Shown here piece after piece: positions 9,101 to 17,060 of a DNA stretch of 64,000 bases. Position 1 is the stretch's first letter. The number at the start of each line of letters is the position of its first letter. The stretch is from CAZOZZ01 sp965262425. Its GTDB lineage: Bacteria > Acidobacteriota > Terriglobia > 20CM-2-55-15. Under the pieces are notes generated by a model, which was not told the DNA's origin, did not search any database, and worked only from the letters and a program-made list of their open reading frames with translations. Location of the stretch: positions 1,860,001-1,924,000 of the forward strand of contig OZ253536.1 of NCBI GenBank assembly GCA_965262425.1. The letters are read 5' to 3'. Position numbers and translations under genes: made by a program.

Positions 9101-9573
9101 ATCTTCGCCAGCGGCGGACAGGAATCCGGATAAGCCTTCGGCGCCAGCATGGTCTCGGCGTGGCCTACGCCCTCTTCGAATCCCGTCCGATCCTGGCGTA
9201 GAGTCGACGGCCACACCGGGTCGTCGAAGACACGCTTGTCGGGCCTTGCCGCGACACCGGCGTTGATAAGCGACGTCCCACCCAACCCGCAGCCCAACAG
9301 GACGTTGATGTCCTTGTTGAACCGAAAATCCATGAGAGCCGTTTCCGAGCCCACGTGGAGGCCCTGGAGGTCGAACTGTGATTCCTGGGCGACCTGGGCC
9401 TGCGTATCGGGGTACTCGCCCGGCAGGAATTCCTTCCCACGCTCCAGAAGACAGACTTGCTTGCCGGCCCGCGCAAAGCGCGACGCGGCGATCGATCCGC
9501 CGTAACCCGAACCAATGACGACAATGGAATAGTGGGGCTTGATCTGCTCGACAGGGGTGGAAAGACGCTTCAT
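6121..9573 (-). CDS. GMC oxidoreductase (cholesterol-oxidase-like) fused to alpha/beta hydrolase
   Basis: The start is the ATG at 9573 because AGGAGG lies 8 nt upstream; an earlier in-frame ATG at 9642 lacks this. The 1,150-aa product has an FAD-binding GMC domain (IVVIGSGYGGSIAASRFARAG near residue 20), a cysteine-rich segment CVGCGDCVTGCNYG, a GMC C-terminal motif (HPLGGCVMAE, INPLLTISALAE), a middle region as in cholesterol oxidases, and from about residue 825 an alpha/beta hydrolase. The hydrolase elbow reads AHCVGS, so cysteine (about C913) replaces the usual serine; a plausible His is in NYAHMD. No signal peptide is seen. Likely role is oxidation plus hydrolysis of a lipid or sterol-like substrate, which is inference. 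Confidence 0.88.
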   Translation of the reverse strand: MKRLSTPVEQIKPHYSIVVIGSGYGGSIAASRFARAGKQVCLLERGKEFLPGEYPDTQAQVAQESQFDLQGLHVGSETALMDFRFNKDINVLLGCGLGGTSLINAGVAARPDKRVFDDPVWPSTLRQDRTGFEEGVGHAETMLAPKAYPDSCPPLAKIEALETSSGAVAGTKFYQLPINVTFEDRTNEAGLFQPACVGCGDCVTGCNYGSKNTTLMNYLPDAHNHGAEIFARVSVRHLERKDGKWLVHYQLAAAGRDKFDSPPMFVSADMIVLAAGTLGSTEILARSRKVSGLVLSDNLGEKFTGNGDALGFSYNTDVEVNGVGFGPNSPEGRAPVGPCITSVLDGRDTARLEDGYVIEEGTLPGAFGDLARIPLSVAAGLMGTDTDLDLADAVKEKGRELESLVRGPYKGAMRNTQTYLVMAHDDGAGKMILDDDKDRLRVDWPGVGTQPIFEKVNDRMLDATKPLGGTYLPNPTWTELTNHSLTTVHPLGGCVMAERAEEGVVNHKGQVFSSVSGEGVYEDLIVCDGSIVPRPLGINPLLTISALAERSCALIAADRGWSIDYTIRPVAESGPAAAQPVGVRFTETMKGYFSRSVTDDFKQGAETGKADGSSFKFILTITSEDAETMLAEPEHNSRAVGTVEAPALSDQPLTVNDGIFQLFVKDPDRVETRNMVYKLPLTAQDGSTYAMHGVKLVHSDRGMLDMWDDTTTLFITIHEGDLTGAVIGKGILRIEMADFAVQLQTMQVLNASDRKQQLEMLARYGGFFGQELFNTYGGVMARENRIDATAPSIRKRRPLRMRPPEIHPVTTSDGTEIRLTRYQGGTKGPVILSPGFGVSTMSFSTDTIDTNLPEFLYAYGYDIWMLDYRASPDLPSSANLFSLDDIAQRDYPAAVARVRGETGAETVQVIAHCVGSMTFLMAMLSGLEGVRSAICSQLGLFPKTSTVNEIKTGLRMGHFLAALGETSVDMNLPLNDWRNKLAEAVALMGPREELCQSSVCHQVRMIIGESYAHDQLNAATHGALHEMFGLTNLKTFNHIAMTIRKEQVVDVDGNDIYLPEIERLKIPISFIQGARNALFYPENTQKTFRHLCEKNGSDNYIYIQFPNYAHMDCFVGKTAVDDIFPTLYGELEKFPVDTVVQASRGRGAGR

Positions 9574-9747
9574 GGTAGAAACCTCCTGCGGGCCCCAGCG
9601 GTAGTGCTGAGGGATCCCAAATCTAGCGCCCGTACTAGGCAAGTTTCCGTCCGTGAGGGGTGCAGAATAGGCGAACGACAGTCCGGTGTCAAGGGAGTGG
9701 AACCACCAGAACCACCAGAGTAATCGTAATCAGAAATGCAGCAGGGA

Positions 9748-11202
9748 TTAGTCCGACGGCAGGCCTTCGAGCAGACGGCCGACGAACTCGTTGAAATAGC
9801 TGCCTCCTCCTGGACTCAGGCCCTGTCGGGTGATCACGAGATCGCGCGAAGGGATGATCATCGTGATCTGGCCCATGAATCCTGCGGCCCAGAATGCATC
9901 TTCGGGTACGCGGTCCATGCGGCCGCCCCGGTTGAGCCAGAAGAGGCCTCCGTAGCCCATGGAAGGATCCGCGGGCGCGGGAGTGGACACAAATTCAACC
10001 CACCCCTCGGGGAGGATCCTCTCTCCTTCCCACACCCCGTCCCACAGATGAAGAAGGCCGAACCGTGCCCAGTCGCGGGCCGAACCGTAATCGAATCCGG
10101 TCATGATGAAATTTCCCCAGGCATCGGTTTCCAGCACGAAATTGCGGGCGCCGATCTTGTCGAAAAGCGCCTGTTGGGGAAACTTCAAGTAGTCACTTCC
10201 TCGTGCTTCGACCGCCTCCCGGACGATGCGACCCAGTGTCAACGGGTCGCTGTTCCGGTAGCGGTTCGCCGTGTTTGGCGGCAACTCCTGCGGCTGGTTC
10301 GAGGAGGCATGTTCGAACACGTTCAGCCCGTCGAAGTAGATACGCATGTGTTCGTTGTCGCGCCGGTAGGACTCCGGACCACTCAAACCCATGTTTGCGA
10401 ACTCCAGTCCGCTGCTCATTCGCAGGAGGTCCCGAATCCGAATCTCGCCACGGAGGTCCCCTTCCTTGCGCCACTCGGGCACGGGAGCAAAATCATCAAG
10501 CTCGAATGCACCTTGCTCCACCATGATGCCGACCAGCGCCGCAGTGATGCTCTTGCCCTCCGACCAGCTGATCTGCGGTGTGTCCTTCGTCCAGCCTGGA
10601 GCGTAGCGTTCGCCGATGATCTTTCCCTCGTACACGACGACAATCGAGCGCGTGTTCTGGGATTCCTGCCGTATCGCCCAGTCCAGGGCCGCACCCACCT
10701 TTCCGGCATCGACGCCTGTCGGCATGGGCGTCATCGCGTCCGCATCCCCCATCGGCCAGGGGGTCGTTTCGGCGTCAGGAAGATTGCGGGGAACCGTCGT
10801 TGGCTGGAACAGGACGACCTGCTCGCCACGCGGGAGAATCGTACAACCCTGATCTCCGTTATATACGGCGGTGCGGGGCGTCGTGGTGGGACTTCGGACC
10901 GTTACGCTCCGACGATCCTCGTCGACCACGTATTCGAACGAGCGGTCCCATCCGAAAGCTCCGAAGGGCCGGATGTCGTCCGCCAGGACCTGCCGGGCGG
11001 TCCGGGGATAGTCTCGTCCGACAACCCACATTCCGGAACAGAGGTGGTGCGCCCCAATTGCGGTACGGGACTCCAGACTGTAGTTCTCATCGAAAGCGAC
11101 GTCCGACTGAGCCGGTGCGGCGTCTGTCCAGAAAGATCCTGCAGCCCCCACCATCAACAGCCCGCACGTCAGAAGAATTGCCACGGTTCGTGTGTTTTTC
11201 AT
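9748..11202 (-). CDS. Exported class C beta-lactamase-like serine hydrolase
   Basis: The 484-aa protein begins with a signal peptide (KNTRTVAILLTCGLLMVGAAG). It carries the SxxK motif S214-E-G-K217 in ISWSEGKSITA and a YxN motif in NRYRNSDPLTLG, the serine/lysine/tyrosine set of the class C beta-lactamase, esterase and 6-aminohexanoate-dimer hydrolase superfamily. Sequence such as GMTGFDYGSARDWARFGLL is typical of this family. About 150 residues precede the catalytic domain. The substrate cannot be named; a true beta-lactamase is less likely than an esterase or amide hydrolase. It follows the 3' side of the CPBP-like pseudogene on the same strand. Confidence 0.85.
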   Translation of the reverse strand: MKNTRTVAILLTCGLLMVGAAGSFWTDAAPAQSDVAFDENYSLESRTAIGAHHLCSGMWVVGRDYPRTARQVLADDIRPFGAFGWDRSFEYVVDEDRRSVTVRSPTTTPRTAVYNGDQGCTILPRGEQVVLFQPTTVPRNLPDAETTPWPMGDADAMTPMPTGVDAGKVGAALDWAIRQESQNTRSIVVVYEGKIIGERYAPGWTKDTPQISWSEGKSITAALVGIMVEQGAFELDDFAPVPEWRKEGDLRGEIRIRDLLRMSSGLEFANMGLSGPESYRRDNEHMRIYFDGLNVFEHASSNQPQELPPNTANRYRNSDPLTLGRIVREAVEARGSDYLKFPQQALFDKIGARNFVLETDAWGNFIMTGFDYGSARDWARFGLLHLWDGVWEGERILPEGWVEFVSTPAPADPSMGYGGLFWLNRGGRMDRVPEDAFWAAGFMGQITMIIPSRDLVITRQGLSPGGGSYFNEFVGRLLEGLPSD

Positions 11203-11275
11203 GAGATCCTCCGTTGCCGTCTGGCCGCTATCCCCGGCTTACTGGGCCGGGTCCGGGCTTGTCCAGCCGCTTATG

Positions 11276-11527
11276 CTACCAGTCGTACCTCAACACGACT
11301 TCATCAACGGTCTCCTCCCGCCGTAGTTCGTTGAAGCACCACCATGAAATAGCCGCGATAACAGCCGCACCGACCAGTGTGCCTGACGCCGCACCCGGAT
11401 GCACGTTATTGAGACTCTCCGGCAACGTTCCAAGAATCACCATCGCTCCAACCGAGGGCGGCACCGGGCTCATCTGGAACCGTACAACGTAAAAGTAGGC
11501 GGCAAGAATGGCCAGGCCCGTCACCAT
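11276..11527 (-). CDS. Small hypothetical membrane protein or gene remnant
   Basis: This 83-aa frame holds two hydrophobic segments (MVTGLAILAAYFYVVRF and GTLVGAAVIAAISWW) joined by a proline-rich loop. The same frame reads hydrophobic upstream of the ATG (LGIGVIVASG) back to a TAG, suggesting it may be the 3' remnant of a longer membrane protein that overlaps the neighbouring pseudogene in another frame. I do not recognise a family. It may or may not be expressed. Confidence 0.35.
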   Translation of the reverse strand: MVTGLAILAAYFYVVRFQMSPVPPSVGAMVILGTLPESLNNVHPGAASGTLVGAAVIAAISWWCFNELRREETVDEVVLRYDW

Positions 11528-12140
11528 CCCAGAGGCGACAATGACACCGATTCCCAGCGCCTAAACACCCCTTCGCTGAGAATTCGACCCAGGGCGGCTG
11601 CGCCACCGCCTTCGATTTCAATGAAGACCTGGGACGGAGAATCGGCTGCGAAGGACGCAGCCTGTCGAAACTCCGCCGGCCCGAGGTCATGTTGTTCCGC
11701 CAGTTCCCAAGCAGCCCGTGGTGAAAGTCTGTAGGGTCGCGTTACGAGCGCCATGGGGCTAGATGCAAGGCGCCACGACGACGGCGATGGTTCCCATCGA
11801 AGACGTCGATGCTCTTCATCCGACATCTCGCCGCAGCTGGCCCCATGCCGTCGTAACCCGAAGGGCGCAGGGGTCTTCGGGCCACAGGCTTTGTCATTCG
11901 TCGGTCACGAGGACTATGCATCGTTCCGCTCCTCATTTCGCGCCTGTGACCCGAATACCCCTGCGCGCGACCCTACAGACTTTCACCACGGGCTGCTACG
12001 GCCAGAAGAGCCGCCGGGCGGTCCATGGAGATGTCGAGTTGCAGCACCGGAAAGGCCTGTGGGAAGTAACGGTAGGCGAAGACCGCGCAGGCGAGCGACA
12101 CCGGGTCAAGCGCGATCCAAAAGGTTGGTTTTCTCGACAT
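11521..12140 (-). pseudogene. CPBP-like membrane protein gene interrupted by an inverted-repeat element
   Basis: The 5' part starts at ATG 12140 (MSRKPTFWIALDPVSL, then AVFAYRYFPQAFPVLQLDI and MDRPAALLAVAA) and runs into a TAG inside the element at 11966-11997. Beyond the element the same strand resumes with WELAEQHDLGPAEFRQAASF and VFIEIEGGGAAALGRILSEGVF before ending. The two halves read as one N-terminal region resembling large CPBP-family membrane proteins I recall from Acidobacteriota. The rest of that protein (several hundred residues) is missing. Insertion plus 3' loss makes this a pseudogene; the family name is from memory and moderately sure. Confidence 0.6.
11710..11997. mobile_element. 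288-bp element with 32-bp terminal inverted repeats
   Basis: Bases 11710-11741 and 11966-11997 are perfect inverted repeats of 32 bp (AGCAGCCCGTGGTGAAAGTC... and its complement). The interior has no credible gene and contains further partial complementarity. The GTAGGGTCGCG core resembles REP-type palindromes that are common in intergenic DNA. It sits inside a broken coding sequence, which fits a MITE or REP-derived insertion. Confidence 0.72.
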
Positions 12141-12491
12141 TAAGAACGGCCTCTGTTCCGTTCTCTTTTCCAGAATAGGTATCAGGATGAAACGCAGGGA
12201 AGAAAGTGAACTACAGATGTGCACCGGAAGCAAGAGAAGGGCGCTACCTGAAACGATCGATCCGTCCGATGCATTGAGCGGTCGGCCGGCAAGACACCCG
12301 GCGACTCGCCATCGGCGACAGGCGCGATGCCCGGCATTCTTCATTGACCCCGATTTTCATTGCGAAAGGGCGTCTGTTTTTCCTATCCTCAACCCTCATT
12401 CTCACCTCATATGATGCGCATCGACCGGGAATCGAGTGTCCGAGTCGGGCCCTGGCCCGCTGATTGACCTGTGCTTCGGAGGAACACGACC
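12141..12491. other. Non-coding gap
   Basis: No supported gene is seen in these 351 bases. A small stem, AGAACGG/CCGTTCT (12143-12149 with 12158-12164), lies just upstream of the pseudogene start on the other strand. The right end carries the Shine-Dalgarno of the next gene (GGAGG at 12478). The two divergent genes must have their promoters here, but I cannot place them. Confidence 0.5.
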
Positions 12492-14741
12492 GTGATGAGA
12501 TTTCGGGCCTGTCCTGCTACAGTGATGACTCTGGTGACGATCGGCACCCTTGGCGTGTTGAGCGCCTGTTCACCTGAAGGAACTCCCCGCGCGAGCGCCG
12601 AGGTGTCCGCAGTGCCAGGCAGCTCCGATCTGAGAATCGAAAGTGTGTCGACGAGGCCCTACCTCGTCACCGGTGGCGACGTGCTTCTTCGGATCGAAAC
12701 CGAGGAGGACCTCGATCTCTCTCTCGTCCGCGTGTCGGCAAATGGGATGGACGTGACGGAACAGTTCAACCCCTCCGGACACGATGGCTCGCTGATCGGG
12801 CTCGTCGAGGGCCTCGACGTCGGAAATAACGAGATCGAGGCCCGCATTCCGGGTTCGGCGGTTTCGGCCTCGCTCGATCTCACGAATTACCCGATTTCCG
12901 GCCCGATCATTTCCGGGCCCCATGAAATGCCTTACCTCTGCGGAACTGAGGAATTCACGACGGCTGGTGGCGAGACGCTCGGGCCCCCGCTCGACGAGAA
13001 CTGCTCAGTGGAAACGCGGGACGAGTACGTGTACCTGTCGGTTAAGGACGGCGAATTCAAGCCATACGGCGGTTCGCCGGCCAGTGCGCGGGCGAACGAC
13101 ATGGCCGAAGCGACGACGCTGGACGGGGAGACGGTGCCGTTCATCGTCCGGGTCCAGACGGGAACGGTCAACCGGGCGATTTACCAGAGTGCGATGCTCC
13201 ACGATCCGGGCGATCCCGCGCCGGACCCCTGGACCCGGAGCCGCGGTTGGAACGGAAAGCTCGTGTACACCCACGGGGGCGGGTGCCGGAACGGATGGTT
13301 CCAGCAGGGTCGCTCGACCGGAAATGTGCTGAACCGGGGGTTGCTCGAAATGGGCTACGCCCTCACCTCCGCATCTCTGAACGTGTTCGGTCAGAACTGT
13401 AACGACCTCCTGGCTTCTGAGACGCACATCATGGTCAAGGAGCGGTTCGTGGAAAGCTACGGCGAGCCAATCTATGCAATCGCCACGGGGGGCTCGGGGG
13501 GGTCGTACCAGAGTCATCAGACCGCTGACAACTACCCGGGTGTTTTCGATGGCATCATCGTCTCGTCCAGTTTTCCGGACGTCACCTCGGCCACGATTTT
13601 CACTTTGGCAGACGCGCGACTCCTCAACTTTTACTTCACCGAGATGGCTCGGGGCGAGTTCAGCGAGGAGGAGCAGCGCCTGGTTTCGGGATTCGGATCC
13701 TGGGGGAGTATCCCCAACTTGAGCCGGGGCGCGGCACGGATCGACGCCACGTACTCGGAAACGGCCTCGGCCGAGGAACAGGGCGCGGAAGTGAGTCTGG
13801 CCGCACTCGAACCCCTCCGCTACAGCTCGTCGCGTCCGGACGGGATTCGAGCCACCGTGTACGACCACACCGTAAACGTCTACGGTGTCGACCGGACGAC
13901 CGGTTTCGCGGCGCGACCGCTCGACAACGACGGTGTACAGTACGGCCTCGATGCACTGAACCGGGGACAGATTACGAAGGCGCAGTTCCTCGGCCTCAAT
14001 CGGGATGTGGGAGGGTACGACGCCGATCTCAATCATCAGCCCGAGCGACACCGGGCGGACCCGACGGCGGCGAGGCGTGCCCTGGACACCGGGAGGATCC
14101 TCTACGGCGGGGCGGGGCTGGCGACGACGCCGGTGATCGACTACCGGAGTTACACCGACCATCGTGAGGGTGGGGACATCCACATGATCGTCCACCAGTA
14201 CTCGACTCGGGCTCGCTTGGCGACCGCCAACGGCCATGCGGACAATCACGTCATGAACGTCGGCGGGCTCTGGGGTTTCACCGAAGACCGACCGGATTTG
14301 GGCGCGCTCTTCCGTCAGATGGATCGTTGGCTGACCAACGTTCAGGCTGACGACGAGCCGATCAATCTTTCCGAGAAAGTTGTGCGGGCCAGGCCGGCCG
14401 ACTTGATGGACAACTGCTGGGACACCCGGGGAGAGGAACGGGCGAACGTGACGATCCCCCTCGCGTTCGACGGGTCTGGTGCCTGTCACGAGATCTATCC
14501 GGCCTACTCGACGCCCCGACATGTCGCCGGTGCGCCCCTGGCCAATAACATCGTCAGCTGTCACTTGAAGTCCCTTGATCGAGCCGACTATGAAGTCGAG
14601 TTCACGAACGGGGAGTGGGACGTCCTCGAAGCGATTTTCCCAGACGGCATCTGCGACTGGACACAGGGAGACCTCTACAGCGAGGGTTACCAGGGGACTT
14701 GGCTGTCGTTCGGTCCCTCAGAGGTGAACAGGGCCCAATAA
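12492..14741 (+). CDS. DUF6351 family lipoprotein (alpha/beta-hydrolase-like)
   Basis: The GTG at 12492 follows GGAGG by 9 nt; the adjacent ATG at 12495 is equally possible. The roughly 749-aa protein has a signal peptide ending in the lipobox LSAC (VLSACSPEG), so it should be lipid-anchored. The family resemblance is to DUF6351 proteins. THGGGCRNGWFQQG resembles an oxyanion-loop region and IATGGSGGSYQSHQ looks like a nucleophile elbow with a serine, so an esterase-type activity is plausible. NCWD and CHEIYP near the C terminus may form a disulfide. The substrate is unknown. An acetamidase gene follows 50 bp downstream. Confidence 0.8.
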   Translation: MMRFRACPATVMTLVTIGTLGVLSACSPEGTPRASAEVSAVPGSSDLRIESVSTRPYLVTGGDVLLRIETEEDLDLSLVRVSANGMDVTEQFNPSGHDGSLIGLVEGLDVGNNEIEARIPGSAVSASLDLTNYPISGPIISGPHEMPYLCGTEEFTTAGGETLGPPLDENCSVETRDEYVYLSVKDGEFKPYGGSPASARANDMAEATTLDGETVPFIVRVQTGTVNRAIYQSAMLHDPGDPAPDPWTRSRGWNGKLVYTHGGGCRNGWFQQGRSTGNVLNRGLLEMGYALTSASLNVFGQNCNDLLASETHIMVKERFVESYGEPIYAIATGGSGGSYQSHQTADNYPGVFDGIIVSSSFPDVTSATIFTLADARLLNFYFTEMARGEFSEEEQRLVSGFGSWGSIPNLSRGAARIDATYSETASAEEQGAEVSLAALEPLRYSSSRPDGIRATVYDHTVNVYGVDRTTGFAARPLDNDGVQYGLDALNRGQITKAQFLGLNRDVGGYDADLNHQPERHRADPTAARRALDTGRILYGGAGLATTPVIDYRSYTDHREGGDIHMIVHQYSTRARLATANGHADNHVMNVGGLWGFTEDRPDLGALFRQMDRWLTNVQADDEPINLSEKVVRARPADLMDNCWDTRGEERANVTIPLAFDGSGACHEIYPAYSTPRHVAGAPLANNIVSCHLKSLDRADYEVEFTNGEWDVLEAIFPDGICDWTQGDLYSEGYQGTWLSFGPSEVNRAQ

Positions 14742-14791
14742 TCGGAGAGGAAGCGACGTTTCGTTTTGAGAATGGCGAGCAAGGAGGTCAC

Positions 14792-15901
14792 ATGAAGACA
14801 GTTCTAATTGATCGGAGCAAAACACTCCAACAAGAACAGGAGACAGGACACAACCGGTGGCATCCGGACATCCCTCCGATTCTCGAGGTTGAACCCGGAG
14901 AAGAGGTGATGATGGAGACTCGGGATGCTCTCGATGGGCAGTTCCACTCGGGCACGACCGAAGCCGATTTCGCCAACCTCGACGCGGGACCGATCCATCC
15001 CCTGACCGGGCCAGTATTCGTCAAGGGGGCCGCTCCCGGAGATCTGCTGGAAATCCAGTTCATCGAGATCAAGCCGGAGCCGTATGCTTTCACGGCCATC
15101 ATTCCGGGATTCGGATTTCTACGGGATCTCTACACGGACCCGTTCCTGGTGCACTGGAAGATCGAGGACAATGCGGCGACCTCCGAACAGTTACCGGGGG
15201 TTCGGATTCCGGGAGCGCCTTTCATGGGGGTTTCGGGCCTCGCTCCGTCCCTGGAGTTGCTCGCCGAATGGACCCGGCGCGAGAACGATGCGATAGCCGC
15301 CGACGGCATGGCGTTGCCTCCGGACGCCGGCGGCGCAGTGCCGCCCGAAGGCGCGGCGGCAACCGACGGGTCGCGGACACTTCCGCCTCGTGAGACCGGT
15401 GGCAACTTCGACGTCAAGCAACTCACTGCCGGTTCCAGCCTGTTCCTGCCCGTGTATGCGGACGGTGCGCTGTTCTCAACCGGAGACGCTCACTTTGCGC
15501 AGGGCGATGGGGAGGTTTGCGTGACGGCGGTCGAAATGTCCGCTTCGGTAACATTGAAATTCCAGGTGCACAAGGGCGAGGCCGCCAGCAAGAACATCCG
15601 GGCACCCCGTTTCAGCCATCCCGGCTACTTTCAAACGCCGGAGATGGCCTCTCCGAAGGACTTTGTCGGAGTGATGGGCTATCCAATCCGAGAGGACGGA
15701 ACCAACGAGGCCGAGAACCTCACGCTGGCTTGCCGCAATGCCGTCCTTCACATGATCGAGCTGCTACAGGAGCGCGGTTTCAGCCGCGAGCAGGCGTACG
15801 CGATCTGCAGCGTCGGCGTGGATCTGCGGATCAGCAACGTCGTCGATGTTCCGAACTTCACGGTGTCGGCACTCCTGCCCGAGGCTATTTTCGTCAAGTA
15901 G
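14792..15901 (+). CDS. Acetamidase/formamidase family protein
   Basis: The 369-aa protein starts at the ATG at 14792 behind AAGGAGGT; the longer upstream reading is only an overlap with the previous gene. It shows the FmdA/AmdA signature: GPIHPLTGPVFVKGAAPGDLLEIQF, and GDAHFAQGDGEVCVTAVE with the conserved Gly-Asp-His. This family hydrolyses formamide or short aliphatic amides to ammonia and the acid, using a metal. Substrate choice cannot be read here. It is followed within 8 bp by the next gene and so is probably in the same operon as the DUF6351 lipoprotein. Confidence 0.88.
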   Translation: MKTVLIDRSKTLQQEQETGHNRWHPDIPPILEVEPGEEVMMETRDALDGQFHSGTTEADFANLDAGPIHPLTGPVFVKGAAPGDLLEIQFIEIKPEPYAFTAIIPGFGFLRDLYTDPFLVHWKIEDNAATSEQLPGVRIPGAPFMGVSGLAPSLELLAEWTRRENDAIAADGMALPPDAGGAVPPEGAAATDGSRTLPPRETGGNFDVKQLTAGSSLFLPVYADGALFSTGDAHFAQGDGEVCVTAVEMSASVTLKFQVHKGEAASKNIRAPRFSHPGYFQTPEMASPKDFVGVMGYPIREDGTNEAENLTLACRNAVLHMIELLQERGFSREQAYAICSVGVDLRISNVVDVPNFTVSALLPEAIFVK

Positions 15902-15909
15902 GGAGACCG

Positions 15910-16902
15910 ATGACTCGAATTACCAGAGCTTTTGCCTTGATCTTTCTTGTCGGCATGATCGTCCAGCCGGCAGCCGCCCGTCCACCGTTTCTGGAGCTGT
16001 TCCGGGGAGACCCGCTACGGAATCAGGATCGGGACGGCTGTGTCACGTGCCACGTAAACCCCCTGGGGGGCGGACCGCGAAATGACTTCGGGCTCGCGTT
16101 TGGGGTGAACCAATTCACGATCACTCCCCTTCTGAGGTCGGATTTTCCCGATCGGTTCGATTTCACCATCGCCGAGATGGCGACGGGCGGCACGATGTAC
16201 TTTTCAGGTACGGCCGACGAGGGCATCGTGTTCGAAAAGGATGGCCGGAAATATCCGGTCAACTTACCGGCTATCGTCGAGAACCGACTTGTCGAGCGCC
16301 CGCCAGATCCGCCGCCACCGCCGCCGATGCATCGGATCGCTAACTTCAGCTTCTTCATCACCAGTGTCGGGCCCGGCAACGGTGGCAACCTCGGTGGTCT
16401 TGCCGGAGCGGATCGCCACTGTCAGGCACTGGCCGGGGCCGTCGACGCGGGCCACAAGACCTGGCGGGCATATCTCAGTACCAGTTTCAACGGAGACCCG
16501 ATCATCAATGCAGGCGACCGCATTGGCAGCGGACCGTGGTTCAACTCCAGGGGGGGCCTGGTTGCGCGTGGCGTCTCCGACCTGCATCGCGCCGACAGCC
16601 GTCTTAACAAGGAAACGGCTCTCAACGAGAAGGGAGAAGTCGTGAACGGGCGAGGCGACGATCCCAACACGCACGATATCTTGACGGGTGCATTGATGGA
16701 CGGCACGGTGGGGGTGGACATGAATTGCCGCAACTGGACCAGTTCCGGTGAAGAAGTCGCGACAGTGGGCCATTTTGACCGACAGGGTGGCGGTGACAAT
16801 CCCACATCGTGGAACCAGGCGCATGTGACCCGAAGTTGCAGTCAGGAAGATCTTCGCGCCACGGGCGGCGACGGACTCTTTTACTGTTTCGCAATCAACT
16901 GA
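15910..16902 (+). CDS. Exported single CxxCH protein with C-terminal DUF1554-like lectin domain
   Basis: A signal peptide (MTRITRAFALIFLVGMIVQPAAA) is followed by one heme-c-type motif, C44-VTC-H48, in DGCVTCHVNPLGGG. A proline-rich linker around residues 130-140 (PPDPPPPPP) joins a domain that reads as DUF1554 (GGNLGGLAGADRHCQALA, KTWRAYLST, SWNQAHVTRSCSQEDL, GLFYCFAIN), with paired cysteines. The ATG at 15910 is preceded by GGGAG. The protein would be periplasmic or surface-bound; heme attachment is inferred from one motif. It ends the operon and is followed by a clear terminator. Confidence 0.78.
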   Translation: MTRITRAFALIFLVGMIVQPAAARPPFLELFRGDPLRNQDRDGCVTCHVNPLGGGPRNDFGLAFGVNQFTITPLLRSDFPDRFDFTIAEMATGGTMYFSGTADEGIVFEKDGRKYPVNLPAIVENRLVERPPDPPPPPPMHRIANFSFFITSVGPGNGGNLGGLAGADRHCQALAGAVDAGHKTWRAYLSTSFNGDPIINAGDRIGSGPWFNSRGGLVARGVSDLHRADSRLNKETALNEKGEVVNGRGDDPNTHDILTGALMDGTVGVDMNCRNWTSSGEEVATVGHFDRQGGGDNPTSWNQAHVTRSCSQEDLRATGGDGLFYCFAIN

Positions 16903-16924
16903 TCCTTCGTTGTCGACGGGATCG

Positions 16925-16966
16925 AACGACGGGCGGCCCGGTGTGGGAGCCCGTCGTTTTCGTTTT
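16925..16966 (+). terminator. Intrinsic terminator
   Basis: A 10-bp perfect stem (AACGACGGGC with GCCCGTCGTT, 14-nt loop) is followed by TTTTCGTTTT. It lies 22 bp past the stop of the CxxCH protein gene. Confidence 0.85.
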
Positions 16967-17060
16967 GCTCACCATGCAAAACACTTGCCGCACGAGGTTC
17001 GCCGGGCCATAATCCGCCCCCTAGAGCCCACCGGCGATCGGTGGTTGAGGAGCATCAACA

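Noticed and set aside
9736..11334. 532-codon plus-strand frame opposite the serine hydrolase
   Set aside because: Shadow of a gene with signal peptide and SxxK; no domain in the shadow.
13005..14564. Long minus-strand frame opposite the DUF6351 gene
   Set aside because: Arg/Val-rich shadow typical of high-GC antisense; the plus frame has a signal peptide and family motifs.
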